DNA of 64,000 nt, taken from positions 186,001-250,000 of the forward strand of contig CAVRGS010000011.1 in the NCBI GenBank assembly GCA_963720765.1, given 5' to 3'. The notes beneath the pieces are model-generated. The model was not told the DNA's origin. It was given only the letters and a program-made list of their open reading frames with translations, and made no database searches. Each line of letters opens with the position of its first letter. Within the stretch, counting starts at the first letter, position 1. The translations under genes were made by a program, and so were the position numbers. Source of the DNA: DASUAS01 sp963720765 (GTDB taxonomy: Bacteria; Actinomycetota; Acidimicrobiia; IMCC26256; DASPTH01). Positions 10,362 through 19,052 of the stretch are shown here, piece after piece.

Positions 10362-11160
10362 ATGACCTCGACCATCGTCTCGTTCCACGCGCATCCCGAC
10401 GACGAAGCGATCCTCGTCGGCGGCACCTTGGCCATGGCCGCCGACGCCGGCCACCGCGTCGTGCTCGTCTTCGCGACGCGCGGCGACCTGGGTGAGGTCG
10501 ACGACGGCGTGCTCGAAGCAGACGAAGCACTCGGCCAACGACGCGAGCAGGAGGCGCACGCCGCCGCGGCCGTGCTCGGCGCGGCCCGCGTCGCGTTCCT
10601 GCCGTACCACGACTCCGGCATGGCCGGCGAGCCCACCAACGACGCGCCGAACGCGTTCGCCGCGCGCCGACGTGGAGGAGGCCGCGGGCCACCTCGCCGA
10701 AGTCCTCCGAGAGGAACGGGCCGACGTGCTCACCGTCTATGACGAGCGCGGCGGCTACGGCCACCCCGACCACATCCAGGTGCACGTGGTGGGCCGACGC
10801 GCCGCCGCGCTCGCGGGCACCCCGCGCGTCTACGCCGCGACCACGAGCAAGGAGCACTTCCTGAGCCTGCGCGAGCAACTGGCCGACCAGGTCCCGGCCG
10901 ACATGGAACGCCCCGACCCCGAAGAGCTCGACCTCGGTGTGCCCGAGGCGCGCATCACGACCAAGGTCGACGTCAGCCGGATGCTCGACCGCAAGCACGC
11001 GGCGATGGCCGCGCACCCGTCGCAGATCGCCGACGACTCCTTCTTCCTCGCCATGGCGCCGGAGGCGTTCGCACTCGTCTTCGGCACCGAGTGGTACATC
11101 CGTCTCGACGAGACGCCCACGCAGATCGAGGACTGGATCCTCGACGAGCCTCGTCCCTAG
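10362..11160 (+). CDS. PIG-L/LmbE-family zinc deacetylase (MshB-like; one +1 shift as read)
   Basis: The zinc site motif is HAHPDDE near residue 9 and the second metal His is in GGYGHPDH, both diagnostic of the PIG-L family that removes N-acetyl groups from GlcNAc conjugates such as mycothiol precursors. The length after correction (about 265 residues) fits. The frame shifts by +1 near 10668, where an extra base in a GCGC tract separates NAFAAR from DVEEAAGHLAEVL. Ending at the TAG 11158-11160, it faces the channel-like gene, whose own stop lies 23 bases further on. A second family member is at 49885-50602. Confidence 0.85.
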
Positions 11161-11182
11161 GAATCGGGATCGGGACTCGGTC

Positions 11183-12283
11183 CTAGAAGTCCGGGAGGGC
11201 CCGGGTTCGCCGGCTGCGCATGCGCGCCCGCCGGAACCGCAACGACCGGTCGGACGACCAGGGCGCGTAGGGCGCCATGATGAACCCGGCGAGCGACACC
11301 AGCGGGACGTCGTAGTTCACGCGCCAGCCGGTGAAGTCGAGCCAGGCCGCCTCGCGATCGGAGCGCACCGGGAGCCCCGCCTCCACCAACTGGTCGCACG
11401 CCTCGAAGAACTCGTCCTTGGTGATGCTGATCGCGTCGCCCGGATGCGGATCGGCCTCGTAGGGGATGCCGAAGTAGTCGCACACCGCCCGCAGGGCGAA
11501 GAACCCGGCGCGCACGCAGATCCCCGCCTCGGGATCGAACGGCATGTCGAGCGCGGCCAGGCGCAGCGACGCCGCGTCGAGCACCGCACCGCTCGCCGTC
11601 ACCCAGGACCGGTGCCCGACCGGTGAGCGGAAGAAGCTGAGCACGCCCAACGACGTGTGCGTCTCCTCCAACTCCGTGAACCACACCTGCCAGGCGCGCC
11701 AGAAGTCGTCGAGCAGGTGGAAGCGCTCCATGCGCTGGGCCTGGACGAGCACGTGCAGACCCGACGGCGGCGTCCCTGCCCGCACCTCGAGCTGGGCCAC
11801 CTGCACCTCCCGCCGCGAGAACGCGCCGTAGATCGTCGGGAGATAGGCGATCAAGAGACCGAGGAGGGTGAGGCCGGTCGCGGCTTCGAGGAACGCCAGG
11901 ACGTTGGTGGCGAGGTCCGGCGGACGCACGAACCCGAGCGTGAACAGCGACGATCCGCTCATCTCGAACGCCCGCTCGAAGCCGTGCACCCCGCAGGCGT
12001 GGAACAACGCGGTGTACGCCCCGAGCACCATCAGCATCCATGCGGTCGGGAGCATGAGGAGCCCGATCGGTCCGTACAGCGACATCACCGAGTCGCGTCC
12101 GTCGTAGGTGCGCGCGGCGCGGGCGGCCGTGTTGAAGAGCGTGCGCACGCCGATGAACACGCCGCGGGTGACGAGCGGGGCCGCGGCACGCGGCAGGACG
12201 AACGTCCGGATGGCGGAGTCGAACACGAGGAGGAGCAGACCGATCCCCAGTGCGAACCACAGGATCTCGGAGATGACGTGCAC
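11183..12283 (-). CDS. Channel-like membrane protein with degenerate pore loop
   Basis: A 366-residue protein with hydrophobic segments near 5-25, 70-95 and 125-145 and a large soluble C-terminal domain of mixed helices. Between the second and third segments the sequence GSSLFTLGFVRPPD sits where a two-membrane-segment potassium channel carries its pore helix and TxGYG filter, so it resembles the ion-channel family with a changed filter (TLGF). The soluble part contains conserved-looking aromatic blocks (FWRAWQVWFTELEETH, DYFGIPYEADPHPGD). Transport activity is inference only. It is convergent with the PIG-L gene; the two TAG stops lie in the arms of a 6-bp inverted repeat. Confidence 0.55.
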   Translation of the reverse strand: MHVISEILWFALGIGLLLLVFDSAIRTFVLPRAAAPLVTRGVFIGVRTLFNTAARAARTYDGRDSVMSLYGPIGLLMLPTAWMLMVLGAYTALFHACGVHGFERAFEMSGSSLFTLGFVRPPDLATNVLAFLEAATGLTLLGLLIAYLPTIYGAFSRREVQVAQLEVRAGTPPSGLHVLVQAQRMERFHLLDDFWRAWQVWFTELEETHTSLGVLSFFRSPVGHRSWVTASGAVLDAASLRLAALDMPFDPEAGICVRAGFFALRAVCDYFGIPYEADPHPGDAISITKDEFFEACDQLVEAGLPVRSDREAAWLDFTGWRVNYDVPLVSLAGFIMAPYAPWSSDRSLRFRRARMRSRRTRALPDF

Positions 12284-12340
12284 CCGTGCAGCTTCGCAGA
12301 CTCTTCCGCTCCAGCCTCGCTCGTTCCGCTCGCTCCGTCC

Positions 12341-12809
12341 TCAGTCGTCGGTCGCGGGGCGGCGGCGGTCCTGTTTGCGTGCCGCCTGCCGGCGCTTGTC
12401 GTCGAGGCGCGACTGCTTCGCCGACTTCGTGGGCCTGGTCGAGCGCCGCGGCGGGTCGACGTGCAGCGCGTCGTCCAGCCGGGCGCGCAGTCGATCGAGC
12501 GCGACTTCGCGGTTGCGGGCCTGTGACCGCGAATCCGACGCGGTCGGCGCGCGCCACCGGCCCCAGCCGTTCGAGGAGGCGTTCCTTCTGGCGCGGCGCC
12601 AGCGAGGTGGACGGCGCGATCGGGAAGCGCACCTCGACACGCGTGTCCGACGTGTTGGCGTGCTGTCCGCCGGGACCACCCGAGCCGGTGGTGCGCCACT
12701 CCAGTTCGTCGAGCCGGATCACGCACGTCGCGTTCACGCGCAGACGGCCACGTCCGGCGACAGGTTCAGTGGCGGGTCCGCCCGGGTCACGCGCACCGGT
12801 TTCGGCCAC
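12341..12809 (-). CDS. arfB: ArfB-type peptidyl-tRNA hydrolase / release-factor-like protein (one +1 shift as read)
   Basis: A codon-independent ribosome rescue factor: it carries the GGQ release-factor loop in TTGSGGPGGQHANTSDTRVE and a basic tail (RLDDKRRQAARKQDRRRPA) that in the family enters the empty mRNA channel. Corrected length is about 155 residues, close to the family. The frame shifts by +1 near 12536, where an extra C in GACGCG separates LGPVARAD from SDSRSQARNREVALDRLR. It is divergent from the peptide transporter operon, with a 12-bp palindrome between them. Confidence 0.88.
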
Positions 12810-12821
12810 GGTCGGTTAGGG

Positions 12822-12833
12822 TACCGGCCGGTA
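12822..12833. promoter_or_regulatory. 12-bp perfect palindrome in front of the peptide transporter operon
   Basis: TACCGGCCGGTA is a perfect palindrome located 36 bases upstream of the binding-protein start codon and 12 bases upstream of the divergent arfB start. An outer partial GTTA/TAAC pair extends it. It is a candidate operator; no regulator gene is adjacent. Confidence 0.35.
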
Positions 12834-12869
12834 ACTTTCGGATGGGCGAAGCCCGGGGGGTCCGAACAC

Positions 12870-14498
12870 ATGAGCTCCGCTCTCATCTCCACCCGCTTCC
12901 GCACCCGGGTCGGCGCCGTTGCGCTCACCGTCGCCAGCGCCACCGCGTTCCTGGCCGCGAGCGGGCCAGCGGCGTCCGCGGCGAGCAGCCCCAAACCCGG
13001 CGGCTCGGTGACCTACGGGCTCGAGGCCGAGACCGGAGGCGGCTGGTGCCCGTCGAGCGCCCGGCTCGCGATCTCGGGCATCGAGGTGGGCGCGGCGATC
13101 TACGACACGCTCATGGTGCCCAACACCAAGAACGAGATGGTGCCGTACCTCGCCAAGTCGGTGGAGCCCAACGCCACCTTCGACTCGTGGGTGATCACCC
13201 TCCGTGAGGGCATCACGTTCCACGACGGCACTCCGCTCGACAGCGCGGCCCTGGTGCGGAACTTCGAGGAGTACCGCAAGAGCACCCTCATCGGCGCCGC
13301 ACTCAAGCCGATCAGCACCGTCACCGCCACGGGCCCGCTCGAGGTCACCGTGACGATGAGCCAGCCGTGGCCCGAGTTCACCTGGTACCTCTACCTCGAC
13401 GGCCGGTTCCTCATCGAGGCCCCCGCCCAGCTCGACTCGCCCGACTGCGCCAGCGACCTGATCGGCACCGGGCCGTTCAAGCTCGACCACTGGACGGTCA
13501 ACCAGGAGCTCGTGGCCGACAAGAACCCCGACTACTGGCAGAAGGACTCGAAGGGCACGCAGCTCCCCTACCTGGACAAGATCACGTTCAAGCCGGTCGC
13601 CGAGGCGGTCCAGCGCGTCAACTCGTTGCAAGGCGGCCAGCTCGACCTGATCCACACCTCCGACGGCCAGCAGGTCGACGCCCTCCGCAACCAGCTCAAG
13701 GGCCAGTTCAACGTGCTCGACCAGGGCGCCGGGCGCAGCGAGGTGCGCTACTACCTCCTCAACGCAGCCGAGGACAAGCCTCCGCTGAACGATCTCAACG
13801 CCCGCAAGGCCGTCGCCATGGCCATCGACCGCAATCAGATCAACGAGATCCGCAACAACGGTGCGTACCGCGTCGCCGACGGACCGTTCGACACGAAGGT
13901 CATCGGCTACACGAAGAACCCGGGCTTCCCGAAGTACAACCTGAAGCAGGCGAAGAAGCTCGCGTCCGCGTACAAGGCCGCACACAACGGCGAGTTCAGC
14001 GTCGTGGTCGAGCACACCAACGACCCGGCCAACACGCAAGAGGCCGAGATCATCAAGGAGCAGCTGGCGAAGGCCGGCATCGACGCCACCCTGAAGCAGG
14101 ACGACCAGACTGCGTTCATCCTCGCCGCGGTCTCGGGCAACTTCAGCATCCTGCTGTGGCGCCAGCACCCCGGCGACGACCCCGACGCGCAGTACTACTG
14201 GTGGGACACCGGGTCGACGCTCAACTTCGGCAAGTTCAACGACCCGACGCTGCAGGGCCTGATCGACCAGGGTCGCACCGAGACCGACCCGGCCAAGCGC
14301 AAGCAGATCTACACCGACGTCAACAAGCGCTTCGCGTCGCAGGTCTACAACGTCTGGGCCTACTACGCCGACTGGGTGGTGGGCGCCAACAAGAAGGTGC
14401 AGGGCCTCGCCGGGCCGCCACTGCCCGACAAGGGCGGGAAGCCCGCGGTGCTCCTGTACGGCCGCCAACCCTTGCTCGGTCTGTACGTGACCAAGTAG
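12870..14498 (+). CDS. Peptide/nickel-type ABC transporter substrate-binding protein (SBP_bac_5)
   Basis: A 542-residue extracellular binding protein of family 5, which captures oligopeptides or similar ligands for the permease encoded next. A signal peptide (about 1-37) ends in ASA-ASS and has no lipobox Cys, unusual for a Gram-positive binding protein. Family landmarks include YDTLM, WVITLREGITFHDGTPL, GTGPFKLDHW, PDYWQKD and the late VNKRFASQVYNVWAYYADW. The start ATG 12870 has a GGGGGG-rich ribosome site. It leads an operon of five transporter genes whose later junctions overlap by 1-14 bases. Confidence 0.92.
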   Translation: MSSALISTRFRTRVGAVALTVASATAFLAASGPAASAASSPKPGGSVTYGLEAETGGGWCPSSARLAISGIEVGAAIYDTLMVPNTKNEMVPYLAKSVEPNATFDSWVITLREGITFHDGTPLDSAALVRNFEEYRKSTLIGAALKPISTVTATGPLEVTVTMSQPWPEFTWYLYLDGRFLIEAPAQLDSPDCASDLIGTGPFKLDHWTVNQELVADKNPDYWQKDSKGTQLPYLDKITFKPVAEAVQRVNSLQGGQLDLIHTSDGQQVDALRNQLKGQFNVLDQGAGRSEVRYYLLNAAEDKPPLNDLNARKAVAMAIDRNQINEIRNNGAYRVADGPFDTKVIGYTKNPGFPKYNLKQAKKLASAYKAAHNGEFSVVVEHTNDPANTQEAEIIKEQLAKAGIDATLKQDDQTAFILAAVSGNFSILLWRQHPGDDPDAQYYWWDTGSTLNFGKFNDPTLQGLIDQGRTETDPAKRKQIYTDVNKRFASQVYNVWAYYADWVVGANKKVQGLAGPPLPDKGGKPAVLLYGRQPLLGLYVTK

Positions 14499-14508
14499 AC
14501 CACCACGG

Positions 14509-15501
14509 ATGGGGACGGTCGCACGTCGGCTCCTGCAGCTCGTCGTCGTCGTCGTCCTCTCGACGCTGTTCGCGTTCGCGCTGCTGCGCCTGTTCCCGGG
14601 CGACGCGGCTGACGCGGTGCTCCCTTACGGCACCGCCGCGCAGAAGGCCAAGTTCCGGGCCGACAACGGACTCGACAAGCCGTTCTTCGAGCAGTACGCC
14701 ACCTGGCTCGGCAACCTGGTGCACGGCGACTTCGGCAAGGACTACCAGTCGAACACCCCGGTGGCCGACAAGCTCCAGGATGCGCTGCCGGTGTCGCTCC
14801 AGCTGATGCTCTATGCGCAGATCATCGCGCTGGTGGTCGCGATCCCGCTCGGCGTGTTCACCGCGTATCGCGCCGGCACCAAGTCGGACCGCTCGATCAA
14901 CGCCGGCGCGTTCGCCCTGCTCGCGCTGCCGAGCTTCGTGCTCGCTCTCGCACTCGCTTACTGGGTCGGGGTGAAATGGCAACCTGACATACCCGGGCTC
15001 GGCCAGATCCCGGTGAGCGGGTACGAGCCGGGCTGGTTGGAAGCGGTGTTCGGGGCGCCCACCGGCAATCTCGGACAGCACTTCGCCACCATGGCGCTCC
15101 CGGCGATCTCTCTCGCCGCCGGGTTGATCGCGGTGTACATGCGCCTGTTGCGCAGCGACATGATCGCGACGCTGCAGGAGAACTACATCACCATGGCCCG
15201 GTCCAAGGGCCTGTCCGACAAGCGGATCCTGTGGCGCCACGCGCTGCGGCCGTCGAGTCTCACGCTCCTGACCGTCGCGGGGCTGAACTTCGGCACGCTC
15301 ATCGGCGGCGCGGTCGCGGTCGAGGTGATCTTCCAGATCCCCGGCATCGGCACGCTCATCTACCAGGCCATCAACGCCCGGCAGATCGTGGAGCTGCAGA
15401 GCTACATCGCGATCATCGCCATCGGCTACGTGCTCATCAACTTCGCCATCGACGCGTTGTACGTGGTGCTCGACCCGAGGATCCGGCGTGCCCGAGCCTG
15501 A
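14509..15501 (+). CDS. ABC transporter permease, DppB/OppB type
   Basis: A 330-residue inner permease with an N-terminal membrane helix (RRLLQLVVVVVLSTLFAFAL), the long extracellular loop with GLDKPFFEQYATWLGN and the GDFGKDYQSNTPV segment typical of DppB, then five more helices. The EAA cytoplasmic loop that docks on the ATPases is seen as ARSKGLSDKRILWRHALRPS. It follows the binding protein by 10 bases and overlaps the next permease gene by 14 bases, indicating translational coupling. Confidence 0.93.
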   Translation: MGTVARRLLQLVVVVVLSTLFAFALLRLFPGDAADAVLPYGTAAQKAKFRADNGLDKPFFEQYATWLGNLVHGDFGKDYQSNTPVADKLQDALPVSLQLMLYAQIIALVVAIPLGVFTAYRAGTKSDRSINAGAFALLALPSFVLALALAYWVGVKWQPDIPGLGQIPVSGYEPGWLEAVFGAPTGNLGQHFATMALPAISLAAGLIAVYMRLLRSDMIATLQENYITMARSKGLSDKRILWRHALRPSSLTLLTVAGLNFGTLIGGAVAVEVIFQIPGIGTLIYQAINARQIVELQSYIAIIAIGYVLINFAIDALYVVLDPRIRRARA

Positions 15502-16512
15502 AACCCCGGACACGCCGGCCGACGAGCCGATGGCGGGTGACCCCATGCGCGGGCTCGTCGACGAGGCCGTGGGCCGCGGCATGCCCGTCGACGCCGGCAC
15601 CATCGAGATGGCGGCGGTCGAGACCGGGCCCGAGGTCCGCACGCGCAAGAGGAAAGGGCTCGGGTTCTCGGCGTGGCTCTCGATCGCCTGGCTCGTGATC
15701 GTGGTGGGCGCGGCGATCCTGGCGCCGTGGCTGCCGATCGACGACCCGAAGGCCATCACCACCGACATCGCGCGTCGCGGTCCGTTCGCCGACGCGGGAG
15801 CGCGCCCGGTCGCATCCTGGGCGGCGACTTCAACGGCCGTGACATGCTCTCGCGCCTCATCTGGGGTGGTCGCACCACCCTCGTGGTCGCGACGCTCGCC
15901 GTCATCATCGGCTTCGCGCTCGGCGGAATGCTCGGCCTGATCGGCGGCTACTTCCGAGGGAAGGTCGACCTCGTCGTCAGCCTGCTGCTCGACGTGTTCC
16001 TGGCCATCCCCGCGGTGATCCTCGCCCTCGCGCTGGTCACCATCCTGCGCACGCAGCCGGGCACCAAGGGCGGCGGCCTCGATCCCGAGGTCGCACTGAT
16101 CCTCGCCCTCGGCTTCGTGTCGATCCCGGTGCTCGGGCGCATCACGCGTGCCAGCACGTTGTCGTGGTCGGAGCGCGAGTTCGTGCTCGCGGCGCGCGCG
16201 CAGGGCGCCAAGCATCGCCGCATCATCTGGCGCGAAGTGCTGCCCAACGTGTTGCCGGCGATGTTGTCGATCGCGCTCCTCAGCGTCGCAGTGGCGATCG
16301 TCGCCGAGGGGACCCTGGCGATCCTCGGCGCGAGCGTGGAGACCGACACGCCCACGTGGGGCAACATGATCGCCATCGGCCGCAACGTGCTGCAACGCGC
16401 CCCCCACATCGTGTTCGAGCCCGCGCTCATGATCTTCTTCACCGTGCTCGCGCTCAACATGGTCGGCGACGTCGTGCGCAGCAAGTTCGACGTGCGGGAG
16501 GGTGGCCTGTGA
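15488..16512 (+). CDS. ABC transporter permease, DppC/OppC type (one -1 shift as read)
   Basis: The second permease of the peptide importer. It has a charged N-terminal tail of about 55 residues, a first helix (FSAWLSIAWLVIVVGAAILA), the segment LGGDFNGRDMLSRLIWGGRT characteristic of DppC, further helices, and the EAA loop ARAQGAKHRRIIWREVLPN. The frame changes near 15811, where a CCCGGG appears to have lost one G; this is one of very few deletions among the shifts in this window. The start is GTG 15488 inside the dppB-like gene, and the stop overlaps the next GTG (GTGA). Confidence 0.9.
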
Positions 16513-17567
16513 GCGCGGTCTCGCCGGGCCGCGCGCTGCTCGAGGTCACCGACGTCGCGACCTGGTTCGACACCGACCGGGGTCTCGTGCACGCAGTCGA
16601 CGGCGTGTCGTTCTCCCTCGAGCGCGGGCGGACGCTGGGCATCGTCGGCGAGTCGGGCTCCGGGAAGACCGTGCTGTCGCGGTCGATCATGGGGCTGTTG
16701 CCCAAGAAGGGCGTGGTGCGCCAGGGCTCGATCGTGTTCGACGGCGAGGAGATCGGTCAGGCCACGCCCAAGGAGATGCGCAAGTACTGGGGCGCCAGCA
16801 TGGCGATGGTGTTCCAGGACCCGATGACCGCGCTGAACCCGGTCATGAAGATCGGCAAGCAGATCACCGAGTCGATCACCACCCACCTCGACGTGACCCG
16901 CTCGTTCGCACGCGAGCTTGCGGTCTCGCTGCTCGAATCCGTGCGCGTCCCCGATCCCGAGCGCCGCATGGACGAGTACCCGCACCAGCTGTCGGGCGGG
17001 CTGCGTCAGCGGGTGTGCATCGCGGTCGCGTTGGCGTGCGGTCCACAACTCCTGCTCGCCGACGAGCCCACCACTGCGCTCGACGTCACCGTGCAGGCCC
17101 AGGTGCTCGACGTGTTGGAGGCCCAGCAGCGCGAGCGCTTCATGGCGCTCTTGCTCGTCACCCACGACCTCGGTGTGGTCGCCGGCCGCGCCGACGAAGT
17201 GCTCGTGATGTACGCCGGCCAAGTGGTGGAGAAGGCATCGACCGCCACGCTGTTCTCCGACATGAAGATGCCGTACACCGAGGCGCTGCTGCGCTCGATC
17301 CCCAAGATCGCCGAACCCAGCCACACCCGTCTCACCGCGATTCCGGGCCGTCCGCCCGACCTCGTCGACCCGCCCACGGGCTGTCGGTTCGCGGCCCGCT
17401 GCGTGTACGCGCAGGACCGCTGCCGCGAGGAGCAGCCGCCGCTGCGCCCGGGGGTCGTCCCCGGCCACGAGTTCCGGTGCTGGTTCCCGGTGGGAACACC
17501 CGAGGGGGCCGAGGCACTGGCCCGCAACCAGGCCGCGGGCACCGCCACACCGACAGGGACGGCCTGA
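16509..17567 (+). CDS. ABC transporter ATPase, DppD/OppD type
   Basis: A 352-residue nucleotide-binding subunit that powers peptide import. Walker A is GESGSGKT, the Q loop MVFQDPMTALNP, the ABC signature LSGGLRQRV, Walker B LLLADEPTTALD and the switch His in LLLVTHD. The C-terminal oligopeptide-transporter extension has the Cys-rich element CRFAARCVYAQDRCREEQPP, which in relatives binds an iron-sulfur cluster. GTG 16509 overlaps the permease stop by four bases, and its own TGA overlaps the next ATG by one base. Confidence 0.95.
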   Translation: MSAVSPGRALLEVTDVATWFDTDRGLVHAVDGVSFSLERGRTLGIVGESGSGKTVLSRSIMGLLPKKGVVRQGSIVFDGEEIGQATPKEMRKYWGASMAMVFQDPMTALNPVMKIGKQITESITTHLDVTRSFARELAVSLLESVRVPDPERRMDEYPHQLSGGLRQRVCIAVALACGPQLLLADEPTTALDVTVQAQVLDVLEAQQRERFMALLLVTHDLGVVAGRADEVLVMYAGQVVEKASTATLFSDMKMPYTEALLRSIPKIAEPSHTRLTAIPGRPPDLVDPPTGCRFAARCVYAQDRCREEQPPLRPGVVPGHEFRCWFPVGTPEGAEALARNQAAGTATPTGTA

Positions 17568-18581
17568 TGGCCGGCACCGGGAAGGCGCACCTCCGCCCCG
17601 AGGAAGACGTCCTGCTGCGCGTCGACGACCTCGTGGTGGAGTTCAACGCCGAGGGCGGCAAGGTGAAGGCGGTGTCCGGCATCAGCCTCGACCTCGTCGC
17701 GGGCGAGACCCTCGGCCTCGTGGGCGAGTCGGGGTGCGGCAAGTCGACGACCGGCCGCGCGGTGATGCAACTCCCCCGCCCGACCTCCGGCACCGTGCGC
17801 TTCGACGGCATCGAGCTCACGAAGCTCAAGGGCAACGCGCTGCGCGAGACCCGCCCCCAGCTGCAGATGATCTTCCAGGACCCGATCTCGTCGTTGAACC
17901 CGCGTCGAAAGGTCGGCGACATCATCGCCGAGGGACTCGAGATCTGGAGCGTGGGCGACGCCGCGTCGCGCACGGCCAAGGTCGACGAGATGCTCGAGCG
18001 CGGTCGGCCTCGACCCCGACACCGCGCGCGACCGCCGTCCGCACGAGTTCTCCGGTGGCCAGTGCCAACGCATCTCGATCGCGCGCGCGGTCATCACCGA
18101 TCCGAAGCTCATCATCTGTGACGAGCCGGTCTCCGCGCTCGACGTGTCGGTGCAGGCCCAGATCCTGAACCTGCTCGAGGAGATGAAGGACCGCTACAAC
18201 CTCACGATGCTCTTCATCGCCCACGACCTGGCGGTGGTGAAGAACGTGAGCGACCGGGTCGCCGTGATGTACCTCGGCAAGCTTTGTGAAGTGAGCGCAC
18301 CCGACGTGCTCTACGCACAACCCGCGCACCCGTACACCGCCGCGCTGCTCGCCGCCATCCCCGTGCCCGACCCCGGTTCCCCGCCCGACGACTCCCAGGT
18401 GCTCAGCGGCGAGATCCCGTCGAACCTGGACCCGCCGAGCGGATGCCGGTTCCGCACCCGCTGTCCCAAGGCCCAGGAGCAGTGCGCCGAGGAAGAGCCC
18501 CAGATCCGCGACGTCGGGCCCGACCAGTTCGTCGCCTGCCACTTCCCCCTCGCACCGGGCGAGGCGATCGAGTTCCAGTGA
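17567..18581 (+). CDS. ABC transporter ATPase, DppF/OppF type (one +1 shift as read)
   Basis: The partner ATPase of the peptide importer, about 337 residues. Walker A is GESGCGKST, the Q loop MIFQDPISSLNPRR, Walker B LIICDEPVSALDVS and the switch His in FIAHDLAVV. The signature reads FSGGQCQRI, with Cys in place of the usual Arg after SGGQ. The Cys-rich C-terminal element (CRFRTRCPKAQEQC) is present. The frame shifts by +1 near 17999 (GCGTC read as GCGGTC), between DEMLER and VGLDPDTARDRR. The stop overlaps the GTG of the MOSC gene, so five transporter genes and the MOSC gene form one unit. Confidence 0.92.
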
Positions 18582-19052
18582 TCGACGGACGACTGGTCGC
18601 CATCTTCGTGGCCCCGGCAGCCGGCGCGCCGATGGAAGCGCGGGACCAGATCGATGCGCTCGCGGGTGCCGGACTGCGCGACGACCGGTACGCCACCGGG
18701 ACCGGCACCTACTCGGGGACGGGTCGCGATGCGCGCGACGTGACCCTCATCGAACGCGAGGCGGTCGACGCCGTGCGCGCCGAGGACGCTGCTGTCGACG
18801 TGCGCGAGGACCAGACCCGACGCAACCTCGTCACCGAGGGCGTCGCGCTGAACCATCTCGTGGGGCGCGAATTCCGCGTCGGTGCGGTGCGCATGCGCGG
18901 TGTGCGCCTCGCCGAGCCGTGCGTCTACCTCGAACAGCTCACCGGCGTGACCGGAGTACGTGGCGCGCTCGGTGCACCGCGGCGGCCTGCGGGCGGAGAT
19001 CCTCGACGACGGTGAGCTGCGGATCGGCGACCCGGTCACAGATCGAGCGTGA
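18578..19052 (+). CDS. Stand-alone MOSC-domain protein (one +1 shift as read)
   Basis: A MOSC (molybdenum cofactor sulfurase C-terminal) domain of about 157 residues. Diagnostic segments are RDVTLIEREAVDAV, TRRNLVTEGVALNHLVGREF, and the Cys-containing RLAEPCVYLEQLTG; after a +1 shift near 18970 it continues LVHRGGLRAEILDDGELRIGD. The family binds or transfers sulfur or oxo groups at molybdenum cofactors. GTG 18578 overlaps the ATPase stop by three bases, an unexpected member for a peptide transporter operon. Its last 17 bases overlap the end of the convergent MOSC-reductase gene. Confidence 0.82.

Noticed and set aside
12816..16407. Long minus-strand open frames opposite the peptide transporter operon
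   Set aside because: Each is a shadow of a recognised binding protein or permease, with no signal peptide, domain or ribosome site.
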